Source: Pseudomonas arcuscaelestis (lineage in GTDB: Bacteria > Pseudomonadota > Gammaproteobacteria > Pseudomonadales > Pseudomonadaceae). Taken from it: a DNA stretch of 64,000 bases. The number at the start of each line of letters is the position of its first letter. The stretch's first letter is position 1. Under the pieces are notes generated by a model. That model was not told the DNA's origin. It searched no databases and saw only the letters and a program-made list of their open reading frames with translations. Shown here in pieces: positions 8,848 to 18,141 of the stretch. The position numbers and the translations under genes are program-made. The stretch covers positions 310,001 through 374,000 of the forward strand of contig NZ_JACOPV010000004.1 in assembly GCF_016881005.1 (NCBI RefSeq), written 5' to 3'.

Positions 8848-11800
8848 GCCAGGTCTATCGCCTGTCCAACGGCGGTCGCATTGATCGCAGCAAAGTGTTG
8901 AACTTCACCTTCAACGGTCAGACCTATCAGGGCTATGCCGGTGACACCCTGGCTGCCGCATTGCTGGCCAACGGCGTGGATATTGTCGGGCGCAGTTTCA
9001 AATACTCGCGTCCTCGCGGGATCATCGCGGCTGGTTCTGAAGAGCCGAACGCAATCCTGCAAATCGGTGCGACCGAAGCCACTCAGGTGCCAAACGTGCG
9101 CGCCACTCAGCAGGCGCTGTATGCGGGCCTGGTGGCCACCAGCACCAATGGCTGGCCGAGCGTGAACACCGACATGATGGGGATTCTCGGCAAGGTTGGC
9201 GGCAAGTTGATGCCACCGGGTTTCTACTACAAGACTTTCATGTATCCGCAGTCATTCTGGATGACTTACGAGAAGTACATCCGCAAGGCGGCGGGCCTTG
9301 GTCGCGCCCCGCTGGAGAACGATCCGGACAGCTACGACTATATGAGTCAGCACTGCGATGTGCTGATCGTTGGCGCAGGTCCCGCCGGTCTGGCGGCGGC
9401 GCTGGCAGCAGGTCGCAGCGGTGCGCGGGTGATCCTTGCCGATGAGCAGGAAGAGTTCGGCGGCAGCCTGCTCGACAGCCGTGAGAGCCTCGATGGCAAA
9501 CCTGCGGCTGAATGGGTTACAGCTGTTGTAGCGGAACTCAAAGGCATGCGTGAAGTCACCCTGTTGCCACGGGCGACGGTCAACGGCTATCACGATCACA
9601 ATTTTCTCACCATTCACGAGCGCCTGACCGACCACCTCGGCGATCGCGCGCCGATAGGTACCGTGCGCCAGCGTATGCATCGGGTGCGGGCCAAGCGTGT
9701 GGTGCTGGCGACCGGCGCTCACGAACGTCCGCTGGTGTATGGCAACAACGATGTGCCGGGCAACATGCTTGCCGGTGCGGTCTCTACCTATGTGCGTCGT
9801 TATGGTGTCGCACCGGGCCGTAATATGGTTCTGTCGACCAATAACGACCACGCCTACCGCGTGGCGCTGGACTGGCACGACGCCGGTCTGAAAGTGGTCG
9901 CCATTGCCGATGCCCGCCACAATCCTCGTGGATCGCTGGTGGAAGAGGCACGGGCCAAGGGCATTCGGATTCTCACCTCCAGTGCGGTCATCGAGTCCCG
10001 CGGCAGCAAGCATGTAACCGCTGCCCGCGTGGCCGCGATTGACGTCAAGGCACATAAAATTACCAGCCCGGGCGAATGGCTGGACTGCGATCTGGTGGCC
10101 ACCTCCGGCGGCTACAGCCCGGTGGTGCATCTGGCTTCGCACTTGGGCGGCAAGCCGACCTGGCGTGATGACATTCTTGGCTTTGTACCTGGTGATGCAC
10201 CGCAAAAACGCGTGTGTGTCGGTGGCATAAACGGCGTTTTCGCCTTGGGCGATTCGCTGGCCGATGGCTACGAAGGTGGCGTGCGCGCTGCAAGTGAAGC
10301 GGGCTTCAAGGCTGTGCCGGGGACGCTTCCAAAAGTGTTGGCGCGTCAGGAGGAAGCGACGATTGCGCTGTTCCAGGTACCCCACGACAAGAACACTGCG
10401 CGGGCGCCGAAGCAATTCGTCGACCAGCAGAACGACGTGACCGCTGCGGCTATCGAACTGGCCACGCGTGAGGGTTTCGAGTCGGTCGAGCACGTTAAGC
10501 GTTATACCGCGCTGGGCTTCGGTACCGACCAGGGCAAGCTGGGCAATATCAACGGTCTGGCGATTGCTGCCCGCTCCATGGGTATCACCATTGCGCAGAT
10601 GGGCACCACCATGTTCCGTCCCAACTACACGCCGGTCACCTTTGGCGCCGTGGCCGGGCGGCATTGCGGTCATCTTTTCGAACCGGTGCGCTTCACCGCA
10701 CTGCATGCCTGGCACCTGAAAAACGGTGCCGAGTTTGAAGATGTTGGGCAGTGGAAGCGGCCGTGGTACTTCCCGCGCAATGGCGAAGACATTCATGCCG
10801 CGGTGGCTCGTGAATGCAAGGCCGTGCGCGACAGCGTCGGCCTGCTCGACGCCTCGACCCTGGGCAAGATCGACATCCAGGGCCCGGACGCACGCGAGTT
10901 CCTCAACCGTATCTACACCAACGCCTGGACCAAGCTGGATGTGGGCAAGGCCCGTTATGGCCTGATGTGCAAGGAAGACGGCATGGTCTTCGACGACGGC
11001 GTAACCGCCTGTGTCGGCGAAAATCATTTCATCATGACCACCACCACGGGCGGCGCGGCGCGTGTGCTGCAGTGGCTGGAAATCTACCAGCAGACCGAAT
11101 GGCCTGACTTGAAGGTGTACTTCACCTCGGTCACCGACCATTGGGCGACCTTGACCCTGTCTGGGCCAAACAGCCGCAAACTGCTGAGTGAAGTCAGTGA
11201 TATCGATCTGGACAAGGACGCCTTCCCGTTCATGACCTGGAAAGAAGGTTTGGTCGCCGGCGTACCAGCACGGGTATTCCGTATTTCCTTTACCGGGGAG
11301 CTTTCGTACGAGGTCAACATCCAGGCCAACTACGCTATGGGCGTGCTGGAGAAAATCGCCGAGGCGGGCAAGCAGTACAACCTTACCCCTTACGGCACGG
11401 AGACCATGCACGTCCTGCGGGCCGAGAAGGGCTTCATCATCGTAGGCCAGGACACCGACGGCTCAATGACCCCGGATGACTTGAACATGGGCTGGTGTGT
11501 GGGCCGGACCAAGCCGTTTTCGTGGATCGGCTGGCGCGGTATGAACCGTGAGGATTGCGTGCGGGAAAACCGCAAGCAATTGGTCGGTCTCAAGCCTGTG
11601 GACCCGAACAAATGGCTGCCTGAAGGCGCGCAACTGGTCTTCGATCCGAAGCAACCGATTCCGATGGACATGGTCGGTCACGTGACCTCCAGCTACGCCA
11701 GCAACTCCCTGGGCTATTCCTTCGCCATGGGCGTGGTCAAAGGCGGGCTCAAGCGTATCGGCGAGCGCGTCTACTCGCCGCAGGCCGATGGCAGCGTGAT

Positions 11801-11861
11801 CGAGGCAGAGATCTGCTCCTCGGTGTTCTTCGATCCAAAGGGCGAGCGGCAGAACATCTAG
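8844..11861 (+). CDS. soxA: Sarcosine oxidase alpha subunit
   Basis: The 1005-residue large subunit of heterotetrameric sarcosine oxidase. The first ~100 residues form a ferredoxin-like fold (LNFTFNGQTYQGYAGDTLAA) without the usual cluster cysteines. An FAD/NAD-binding region begins at about 171 with CDVLIVGAGPAGLAAALAAG. The C-terminal ~390 residues resemble GcvT aminomethyltransferase and would take the methylene group onto tetrahydrofolate. Full family length. It overlaps soxD by four bases. A 100-base gap with a REP element separates it from soxG, the only sizeable break in this operon. Confidence 0.96.
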   Translation: MSQVYRLSNGGRIDRSKVLNFTFNGQTYQGYAGDTLAAALLANGVDIVGRSFKYSRPRGIIAAGSEEPNAILQIGATEATQVPNVRATQQALYAGLVATSTNGWPSVNTDMMGILGKVGGKLMPPGFYYKTFMYPQSFWMTYEKYIRKAAGLGRAPLENDPDSYDYMSQHCDVLIVGAGPAGLAAALAAGRSGARVILADEQEEFGGSLLDSRESLDGKPAAEWVTAVVAELKGMREVTLLPRATVNGYHDHNFLTIHERLTDHLGDRAPIGTVRQRMHRVRAKRVVLATGAHERPLVYGNNDVPGNMLAGAVSTYVRRYGVAPGRNMVLSTNNDHAYRVALDWHDAGLKVVAIADARHNPRGSLVEEARAKGIRILTSSAVIESRGSKHVTAARVAAIDVKAHKITSPGEWLDCDLVATSGGYSPVVHLASHLGGKPTWRDDILGFVPGDAPQKRVCVGGINGVFALGDSLADGYEGGVRAASEAGFKAVPGTLPKVLARQEEATIALFQVPHDKNTARAPKQFVDQQNDVTAAAIELATREGFESVEHVKRYTALGFGTDQGKLGNINGLAIAARSMGITIAQMGTTMFRPNYTPVTFGAVAGRHCGHLFEPVRFTALHAWHLKNGAEFEDVGQWKRPWYFPRNGEDIHAAVARECKAVRDSVGLLDASTLGKIDIQGPDAREFLNRIYTNAWTKLDVGKARYGLMCKEDGMVFDDGVTACVGENHFIMTTTTGGAARVLQWLEIYQQTEWPDLKVYFTSVTDHWATLTLSGPNSRKLLSEVSDIDLDKDAFPFMTWKEGLVAGVPARVFRISFTGELSYEVNIQANYAMGVLEKIAEAGKQYNLTPYGTETMHVLRAEKGFIIVGQDTDGSMTPDDLNMGWCVGRTKPFSWIGWRGMNREDCVRENRKQLVGLKPVDPNKWLPEGAQLVFDPKQPIPMDMVGHVTSSYASNSLGYSFAMGVVKGGLKRIGERVYSPQADGSVIEAEICSSVFFDPKGERQNI

Positions 11862-11870
11862 GTGTGAGCA

Positions 11871-11931
11871 CTGCCCCGCGATGACTTCGCTGCAGCCGGC
11901 AGCGCATAGCGGGGCAAGCCGCTGCTACAGG
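11871..11931. repeat. REP element within the sox operon
   Basis: GCCCCGC (11873-11879) and GCGGGGC (11909-11915) form an inverted repeat, followed by AAGCCGCTGCTACAGG, close to the Pseudomonas REP core. It fills the soxA-soxG gap and could stabilise or attenuate the polycistronic transcript. Confidence 0.65.
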
Positions 11932-11961
11932 CAGGTCCACAGAATTCAAGGCAGGTGAGTA

Positions 11962-12594
11962 ATGAGCACGATCAACGTTTACCAGCAACGCCCAGGCAAC
12001 GACGTCAAGGCAGAGTCGCCACTGCATCACGCCGACCTGTCCAGCCTGGTCGGCAAAGGCCGCAAGAACGCCGGGGTGACCCTGCGCGAGCACAAGTTTC
12101 TGGGTCATTTGACCTTGCGTGGCGATGGCCGTGATCCGGCTTTTGCCGGTGGGGTATTCAAGGCTTTGGGGTTGGAGTTACCGGTGGCACTGACGGTAGT
12201 CGCCAATGGCGAGATGTCGCTGCAGTGGCTGGGTCCGGATGAATGGCTGCTGATCGTTGCTGGTGGCCAGGAGTTCGCCGTCGAACAGAAACTGCGTGAT
12301 GCCCTCGAGGGGCAGCACATCCAGGTGGTCAATGTCAGTGGCGGGCAAACCCTGTTGGAACTGAGCGGCCCGAATGTTCGCGAAGTGCTGATGAAATCCA
12401 CCAGCTACGATGTACATCCAAACAACTTCCCGGTCGGCAAGGCTGTGGGCACGGTGTTCGCCAAGTCGCAGTTGGTGATCCGCCGAACTGGCGAGGAAAC
12501 CTGGGAGTTGCTCATTCGTCGTAGCTTCTCCGACTACTGGTGGCTGTGGCTGCAGGACGCGGCGGCTGAATACGGTTTGAGCATCGAGGCCTAG
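11962..12594 (+). CDS. soxG: Sarcosine oxidase gamma subunit
   Basis: A 210-residue subunit completing heterotetrameric sarcosine oxidase; it has a small aminomethyltransferase-like fold without its own cofactor. The segment LQWLGPDEWLLIV (about 89-101) and a C-terminal SDYWWLWLQDAA stretch are characteristic of SoxG. The start ATG follows GGCAGGTGAGTA with a weak but usable ribosome site. It lies 100 bases after soxA, past a REP element, and purU begins 11 bases after it, so the order soxB-D-A-G-purU is kept. Confidence 0.94.
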   Translation: MSTINVYQQRPGNDVKAESPLHHADLSSLVGKGRKNAGVTLREHKFLGHLTLRGDGRDPAFAGGVFKALGLELPVALTVVANGEMSLQWLGPDEWLLIVAGGQEFAVEQKLRDALEGQHIQVVNVSGGQTLLELSGPNVREVLMKSTSYDVHPNNFPVGKAVGTVFAKSQLVIRRTGEETWELLIRRSFSDYWWLWLQDAAAEYGLSIEA

Positions 12595-12605
12595 GGAGCG
12601 AGATC

Positions 12606-13463
12606 ATGAGCCGAGCACCGGACACCTGGATTCTTACCGCTGACTGTCCGAGCCTGCTCGGCACTGTGGATGTGGTGACCCGATATTTGTACGAGCAGCA
12701 TTGCTATGTCACCGAGCACCACTCGTTCGATGACCGTTTGTCTGGGCGCTTCTTCATTCGGGTGGAGTTCCGCCAGTCGAATGATTTCGATGAGGTCAAT
12801 TTTCGCGCCGGCCTTGCCGAGCGTGGCGAAGCCTTCGGCATGCTGTTCGAGCTGACTGCGCCCAAGCATCGGCCGAAAGTGGTGATCATGGTTTCCAAAG
12901 CTGACCACTGCCTCAACGACCTGCTTTACCGCCAGCGCATCGGGCAGTTGAGCATGGACGTTGTGGCGGTGATCTCCAACCATCCCGACCTTGAGCCGCT
13001 GGCTCATTGGCACCGTATTCCCTACTACCACTTCGCCCTTGATCCGCACGACAAACCGGCGCAAGAACGCAAGGTGCTGCAGGTAATCGAGGCGTCTGGG
13101 GCCGAGCTGGTGATTCTTGCCCGCTACATGCAAGTACTGTCGCCAGAGCTGTGCCGCAAGCTCGATGGTTGGGCGATCAACATTCATCACTCCCTGCTGC
13201 CCGGGTTCAAGGGCGCCAAACCTTATCACCAGGCTTACAACAAGGGCGTGAAACTGGTCGGGGCCACGGCCCATTACATCAACAACGACCTCGACGAAGG
13301 GCCGATCATCGCCCAGGGCGTGGAGTCGGTCGATCATAGTCATTATCCCGAAGACCTGATCGCCAAGGGCCGTGATATCGAGTGCCTGACGTTAGCGCGG
13401 GCGGTGGGGTATCACATCGAGCGACGGGTGTTCTTGAACGCCAACAGAACGGTCGTGCTTTGA
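12606..13463 (+). CDS. purU: Formyltetrahydrofolate deformylase
   Basis: A 285-residue enzyme that hydrolyses 10-formyl-THF to THF and formate, balancing the one-carbon pool. An N-terminal ACT domain (about 8-85) is followed by a formyltransferase fold. The catalytic triad of this fold is visible as Asn192, His194 (INIHHSLLPG) and Asp230 (DLDEGPI), with the usual 36-residue spacing between His and Asp. Being adjacent to sarcosine oxidase, it would recycle folate when methyl groups are released in excess; this placement is known from other pseudomonads. A near-perfect REP hairpin overlaps its last base. Confidence 0.96.
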   Translation: MSRAPDTWILTADCPSLLGTVDVVTRYLYEQHCYVTEHHSFDDRLSGRFFIRVEFRQSNDFDEVNFRAGLAERGEAFGMLFELTAPKHRPKVVIMVSKADHCLNDLLYRQRIGQLSMDVVAVISNHPDLEPLAHWHRIPYYHFALDPHDKPAQERKVLQVIEASGAELVILARYMQVLSPELCRKLDGWAINIHHSLLPGFKGAKPYHQAYNKGVKLVGATAHYINNDLDEGPIIAQGVESVDHSHYPEDLIAKGRDIECLTLARAVGYHIERRVFLNANRTVVL

Positions 13464-13484
13464 TCGCGGGGCAAGCCCCGCGAT
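13463..13484. repeat. Perfect REP hairpin after purU
   Basis: ATCGCGGGGC and GCCCCGCGAT form a perfect 10-base-pair stem around AA. It begins at the last base of the purU stop codon and could terminate or protect the upstream transcript before fdhA. Confidence 0.75.
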
Positions 13485-13573
13485 GGAAACAACAGATTCC
13501 AGTAATACAGCGCCGCCTGCGGGCTGCGCACTTTGCACCGCTACATAACAACAAACTTTAGCGAGGTAAAAGC

Positions 13574-14773
13574 ATGTCTGGTAATCGTGGTGTCGTGTAT
13601 CTGGGCGGCGGTAAGGTCGAGGTGCAAAAAATTGACTACCCGAAAATGCAGGATCCGCGTGGCAAGAAGATCGAGCACGGGGTGATTCTCAGGGTGGTCT
13701 CCACCAACATCTGCGGCTCGGACCAGCACATGGTTCGTGGCCGTACCACTGCTCAGGTCGGTCTGGTGCTGGGTCATGAAATCACCGGTGAGGTGATCGA
13801 AAAAGGTCGGGATGTTGAGAACCTGCAGATCGGTGATCTGGTTTCAGTGCCATTCAACGTCGCCTGCGGCCGCTGCCGCTCGTGCAAGGAACAACACACC
13901 GGTGTCTGCCTGACCGTTAACCCGGCGCGTGCCGGTGGTGCCTATGGCTATGTCGACATGGGCGACTGGACCGGTGGCCAGGCCGAGTACGTGCTGGTGC
14001 CGTACGCCGATTTCAACTTGCTGAAACTGCCCAACCGCGACAAGGCCATGGAGAAAATCCGCGACCTGACCTGCCTCTCCGACATCCTGCCAACCGGGTA
14101 CCACGGAGCGGTCACTGCGGGTGTCGGTCCGGGCAGCTCGGTGTACATCGCCGGCGCCGGCCCGGTGGGTCTGGCTGCCGCAGCTTCGGCGCGTTTACTG
14201 GGTGCTGCGGTCGTCATTGTCGGTGACGTCAATCCGGTACGCCTGGCTCACGCCAAGGCACAAGGTTTCGAAATTGCCGATCTGTCCCAGGACACCCCGC
14301 TGCATGAGCAGATCGCCAACCTGCTGGGCGAGCCGGAAGTCGACTGCGCAGTCGATGCCGTAGGCTTTGAGGCGCGTGGTCATGGCCACGCCGGTGCCAA
14401 GCATGAAGCCCCGGCCACCGTGCTCAACTCACTGATGGGCGTTGTGCGGGTAGCGGGCAAGATTGGCATTCCTGGCCTGTATGTCACAGAAGACCCGGGA
14501 GCGGTGGATGCTGCGGCGAAGATCGGTAGCTTGAGCATCCGTTTTGGCCTTGGTTGGGCCAAGTCGCACAGCTTCCACACCGGTCAAACACCGGTAATGA
14601 AATACAACCGTCAGCTGATGCAGGCCATTATGTGGGACCGCATCAACATTGCCGAAGTAGTGGGTGTGCAGGTCATCAGCCTGGATCAGGCGCCCGAAGG
14701 CTATGGCGAATTCGATGCCGGGGTACCGAAGAAGTTTGTGATCGATCCGCACAAACTGTTCAGCGCGGCGTAA
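13574..14773 (+). CDS. fdhA: Glutathione-independent formaldehyde dehydrogenase
   Basis: A 399-residue zinc-dependent medium-chain dehydrogenase that oxidises formaldehyde to formate with tightly bound NAD. The catalytic zinc ligands are Cys47 (NICGSDQH) and His68 (GHEITGE). The structural zinc is bound by Cys98, Cys101, Cys104 and Cys112. A Rossmann motif GAGPVGLAAAA begins near 194 of the coding frame. Residue numbers agree with the well-studied P. putida enzyme. It follows purU by 110 bases containing a REP hairpin. It would detoxify formaldehyde formed when sarcosine is oxidised without tetrahydrofolate. Confidence 0.97.
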   Translation: MSGNRGVVYLGGGKVEVQKIDYPKMQDPRGKKIEHGVILRVVSTNICGSDQHMVRGRTTAQVGLVLGHEITGEVIEKGRDVENLQIGDLVSVPFNVACGRCRSCKEQHTGVCLTVNPARAGGAYGYVDMGDWTGGQAEYVLVPYADFNLLKLPNRDKAMEKIRDLTCLSDILPTGYHGAVTAGVGPGSSVYIAGAGPVGLAAAASARLLGAAVVIVGDVNPVRLAHAKAQGFEIADLSQDTPLHEQIANLLGEPEVDCAVDAVGFEARGHGHAGAKHEAPATVLNSLMGVVRVAGKIGIPGLYVTEDPGAVDAAAKIGSLSIRFGLGWAKSHSFHTGQTPVMKYNRQLMQAIMWDRINIAEVVGVQVISLDQAPEGYGEFDAGVPKKFVIDPHKLFSAA

Positions 14774-14777
14774 GGCC

Positions 14778-14845
14778 ATCGCTAGGCACGGCCGCTCCCA
14801 CCGCACTTGCATCATTACTCGGTAGAAGCGGGCGTGCCCAGCGAT
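14778..14845. repeat. Paired REP units (BIME-like)
   Basis: Two inverted REP cores, 14778-14796 and 14827-14845, are complementary with two mismatches. They lie just after fdhA. The rest of the 216-base gap before the DUF2780 gene shows no clear gene. Confidence 0.6.
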
Positions 14846-14989
14846 ACGCTCAAAGCCACAGCGCATCCCAATGCGGATAATCCCCTGGGTCTTTATGTGG
14901 CCCAGGCTCGGCGGCAACCGCGGAACATTCGGCCGTCCGAGCAGTCCAATCCTCGTTTTCCCTGCCTTTACGGCTGACGAGGTCTATTC

Positions 14990-15556
14990 ATGAAACGTTT
15001 TGCACTGGTCACTCTGATGACCCTGGCTGCCAGCTCGGCATTTGCCTTTAATCTCAGCGATGCGGCCAATGCCGTTTCTGCCATGCAAGGCAACAAGGAC
15101 GACGCTGCGGTGCAGGCGCCCGCCGCTTCGGCGAATTTACTCAATACCCTCGGCAGTGAGCTGAAAGTTACCCCTGAGCAGGCCATCGGCGGTACCGGTG
15201 CCTTGCTGGGGCTTGCCCGTAATCAGTTGAGCAGCACCGATTACGAACAACTGAGCAAAGCCGTGCCGGGGCTGGATATGCTTTCCGGCGAAAATGCTCT
15301 GGGTGGTTTGAGCGGGCTGGGCGATTTGCTTGGCAAGAGCGGTAAGTCGTCGGCCTTGAGCAATGCCCTGGGCGACAATGTTAAAGATACCACTGATCTG
15401 AACAACGCTTTCAGTGCCCTGGGCATGGACTCCGGCATGATTGGCCAGTTTGCCCCGCTGATTTTGCAGTACCTCGGTCAGCAGGGCGTTGCAGGCTCGC
15501 TGTTGCAGAGCCTTGGCGGTCTGTGGGGGACACCTGCGGCCATACCGTCGGTATAA
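14990..15556 (+). CDS. Exported DUF2780 (VcgC/VcgE-like) protein
   Basis: A 188-residue protein of unknown function. It has a clear signal peptide with a likely cleavage after SSAFA (residue 19). The mature part is rich in Gly, Leu, Ser and Ala, with repeated short helices (GGLSGLGDLLGK, SALSNALGD), which fits the DUF2780 family found next to fdhA in pseudomonads. No catalytic motif is visible. The start ATG follows GACGAGG. It is probably monocistronic, since the next gene converges on it with only six bases between the stops. Confidence 0.85.
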   Translation: MKRFALVTLMTLAASSAFAFNLSDAANAVSAMQGNKDDAAVQAPAASANLLNTLGSELKVTPEQAIGGTGALLGLARNQLSSTDYEQLSKAVPGLDMLSGENALGGLSGLGDLLGKSGKSSALSNALGDNVKDTTDLNNAFSALGMDSGMIGQFAPLILQYLGQQGVAGSLLQSLGGLWGTPAAIPSV

Positions 15557-15562
15557 CGTCGC

Positions 15563-16927
15563 TTAGCCCGCTTCGGAAAAATTCACCATGCGCACCGGGC
15601 GACGGAAGCCGCCCGTGAGCACCAGCAGATATGCCAGGCCCAGACCGAACCAGCTCAAACCTATGGTCAAGGTCAGGGTCGACAGGCTGGTCCAAAGCCA
15701 CAGGGTAAGGCTCATGCCCACCAGGGGAACCAGACCATAACGCAGCAACCCCGACAGGTTGCGATGGCAGGTTTCACTGATCAAGTGCGTGCGAATCACC
15801 GCCAGGTTTACCGCCGAGAATGCCACCAGCGCCCCAAAGCTGATCAGCGATGCCAGGGTGGCGAGGTCGATGATCAGCGCCAGCAGTGAAAATGCCGAAA
15901 CCACCAAGGTTGCGACTACAGGTGTACCGAAGCGCGGCGAAAGTCTGGCGAACCAGCGCTGTGGCAAAACGTTGTCGCGGCCCATGGTGTAGAGGATTCG
16001 CGATACCGCCGCTTGCGACGCCAGGGCCGAGCCCAGGCTGCCAGCGACAAAAGCTGCGGTGAAGAAGTTGGCCAGGAACTGTCCGCCGGCCTTGAACATC
16101 ACCTCGTTGGCCGCCGCATCGGTATTGGCGAAATGACTTCCTGGCAGTACCAGTTGGCTGATGTAGGCCAGCAGGGTGAACAGCAAGCCGGCGCCCAGCG
16201 TCGTGAGGATGATCGCCCGTGGTACGTCACGACGTGGATCCTTGGTTTCCTCGGCCAGGGTCGACACCGCGTCGAAGCCAAGGAACGACAAGCACAGTAC
16301 GGCTGCACCCGCCATCAACTGGGTAAAGCCCGGTTGGCTGCCATCGCCAAGCAGCGGCGAGAGCACATCGACTGGCGCACCTGCGCCCAGGGTCTTGAAC
16401 GACAGCGCCACAAAAACACCGATAAAGATGATCTGGGCGCCGACAATCAGGTTGCTGGCCTTGGCCACCGAGTGAATGCCGATCACGTTCAATACTGTGA
16501 CCAGGGTGATCGAGCCGAGGATGAGCGTCCACACCGGAATGCTTGGGAAGGCGATATTCAGGAACAGGCCGATGAGCAGGTAATTGATCATCGGAATGAA
16601 CAGGTAATCGAGCAGCAGCGACCAGCCAGCGAGAAAGCCGACGCTCGGTCCGAACGCCAGATTGGTGTAGGAGTAGGCGGAGCCGGCCACTGGAAAGCGC
16701 CGAACCATGAAGCTGTAGGACGTCGCGGTGAACAGCATGGCCAGCAGGGTGACCAGGTAGGCACCAGCGGTGCGCCCTCCGGTAATTTCGGTAACGATAC
16801 CGTAGGTGGTGAATATGGTCAGGGGAACCATGTACACCAGGCCGAAGAACACCAGGGCAGGAAGGCCGAGGACGCGGCGCAGTTGGGCGGAATCTGCCTG
16901 GGCAGCATTGCTGGGTTGATTGGCCAT
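15563..16927 (-). CDS. APC-superfamily permease, PuuP/PlaP-like (putrescine importer type)
   Basis: A 454-residue inner-membrane transporter with about 12 predicted membrane helices. The sequence tracks E. coli PuuP closely in several places: an early VYMVPLTIFTTYGIV, then RRFPVAGSAYSY, LLDYLFIPMINYLL, LSFLGFDAVSTLAEET and SRILYTMGRDNVLPQRWF. PuuP and PlaP import putrescine by proton symport; substrate here is inferred from this resemblance and could be another amine or amino acid. The ribosome site before the ATG is weak (GGATCG). The 116-base upstream gap is AT-rich compared with its surroundings, which suggests a promoter. Confidence 0.85.
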   Translation of the reverse strand: MANQPSNAAQADSAQLRRVLGLPALVFFGLVYMVPLTIFTTYGIVTEITGGRTAGAYLVTLLAMLFTATSYSFMVRRFPVAGSAYSYTNLAFGPSVGFLAGWSLLLDYLFIPMINYLLIGLFLNIAFPSIPVWTLILGSITLVTVLNVIGIHSVAKASNLIVGAQIIFIGVFVALSFKTLGAGAPVDVLSPLLGDGSQPGFTQLMAGAAVLCLSFLGFDAVSTLAEETKDPRRDVPRAIILTTLGAGLLFTLLAYISQLVLPGSHFANTDAAANEVMFKAGGQFLANFFTAAFVAGSLGSALASQAAVSRILYTMGRDNVLPQRWFARLSPRFGTPVVATLVVSAFSLLALIIDLATLASLISFGALVAFSAVNLAVIRTHLISETCHRNLSGLLRYGLVPLVGMSLTLWLWTSLSTLTLTIGLSWFGLGLAYLLVLTGGFRRPVRMVNFSEAG

Positions 16928-17043
16928 TTATCGATCCGAGCGTTTTTGTATTTATTTATTGCTCGATTTTTATCCAGTTAAATGGCCAATAGCAAAGAAG
17001 AATCCCTAATGTTGATTATTAAGACAGGTTTTAATCAAATCAT

Positions 17044-17961
17044 TCAGGCCTGTGCTCGCGGGCTCGCCAGCGACTGATCAAGCGCCGCCTTCAAGGTTTC
17101 GATACGCTGATCCTTGGCGTGCCAGAGCTGGTTGACCCAGTCCTGCACCGCCTGGCGCACAGCAGGATCGTTTTCGTAGTCACCCTTGCACAGCACCGGG
17201 TCCAGTTCGCGTACCTGAATATCGATGATGACCTTGGGAACCGCGCCACTGAGTAAATCCCAGAACCCCGGCGCCTTGTCGCCGGGATAGACGATTGTCA
17301 CGTCGAGCAGGGCGTCCAGTTGCTCGCCCAGCGCTGCTAGAACGAAGGCCACGCCTCCCGCCTTGGGTTTGAGCAGGTGTTTGAACGGTGACTGCTGCGC
17401 CGCACGCTTGGCCTCGGTAAAGCGTGTGCCCTCAAGGTAATTGACCACGGTTACCGGCTGGCGCTTGAACAATTCGCAGGCAGCCTTGGTGATTTCCAGG
17501 TCCTGGCCCTTGAGTTGCGGATGCTTATCGAGAAACGCCTTGCTGTAGCGCTTCATGAACGGGTAATCCAGCGCCCACCAGGCCAAGCCCAGCAGTGGCA
17601 CCCAGATCAGTTCCTTTTTAAGGAAGAATTTGAAGAAAGGGATGCGCCGGTTGAGCACCTGGATCAGTGCCGGAATATCTACCCAGCTTTGATGGTTACT
17701 GATGGCCAGATACGATGTGTCCAGGCGCAGGCCGTCAGCACCGCGAACCTCCCACTGGGTGGGAATGCACACGCGAAAAATAAGTTTGTCGATTTCGGCC
17801 CAGGTCTCGGCAATCCACATTACCGCCCATGAAGCGTAATCACGGTAACGGCCGGGCAAAACCAGTTTGAACAGGGCAAAGACCATCAGCGGGCCGATCA
17901 GGACCAAGGTGTTGAGCAGCAACAGCGAGGTCACAAGAATGCCCGTTAGTAAGCGGCGCAT
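17044..17961 (-). CDS. YihG-type membrane acyltransferase
   Basis: A 305-residue inner-membrane lysophospholipid acyltransferase-like protein. An N-terminal membrane helix (about 1-30) precedes the PlsC-type motif NHQSWVD, in which His90 and Asp95 form the catalytic HxxxxD pair. A second motif, YLEGTRFTEAKR, provides the EGTR phosphate-binding loop. E. coli YihG shares this arrangement and modifies phospholipid acyl chains. I prefer the ATG at 17961 because the 33 upstream codons look like leader sequence and the shorter form begins directly with the membrane helix. Confidence 0.87.
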   Translation of the reverse strand: MRRLLTGILVTSLLLLNTLVLIGPLMVFALFKLVLPGRYRDYASWAVMWIAETWAEIDKLIFRVCIPTQWEVRGADGLRLDTSYLAISNHQSWVDIPALIQVLNRRIPFFKFFLKKELIWVPLLGLAWWALDYPFMKRYSKAFLDKHPQLKGQDLEITKAACELFKRQPVTVVNYLEGTRFTEAKRAAQQSPFKHLLKPKAGGVAFVLAALGEQLDALLDVTIVYPGDKAPGFWDLLSGAVPKVIIDIQVRELDPVLCKGDYENDPAVRQAVQDWVNQLWHAKDQRIETLKAALDQSLASPRAQA

Positions 17962-18141
17962 AAGAAAGCTCTTATATTCAAGTAGGCGACCGGCAATGAT
18001 AAGCACCCTAACGGCATACGCCAAATGCTCGGGTCCGGTTGCAGGGCACAAATGTTTCACATTGTGTTGAATAGACTGTTCGCGCGAACCTATCCAGCCT
18101 TCGCAGTCTAATCACTGTCTTATCTCAAGGAAGCGGATCCT

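Noticed and set aside
9252-11411. A 719-codon minus-strand frame opposite soxA
   Set aside because: Shadow of soxA; no family resemblance.
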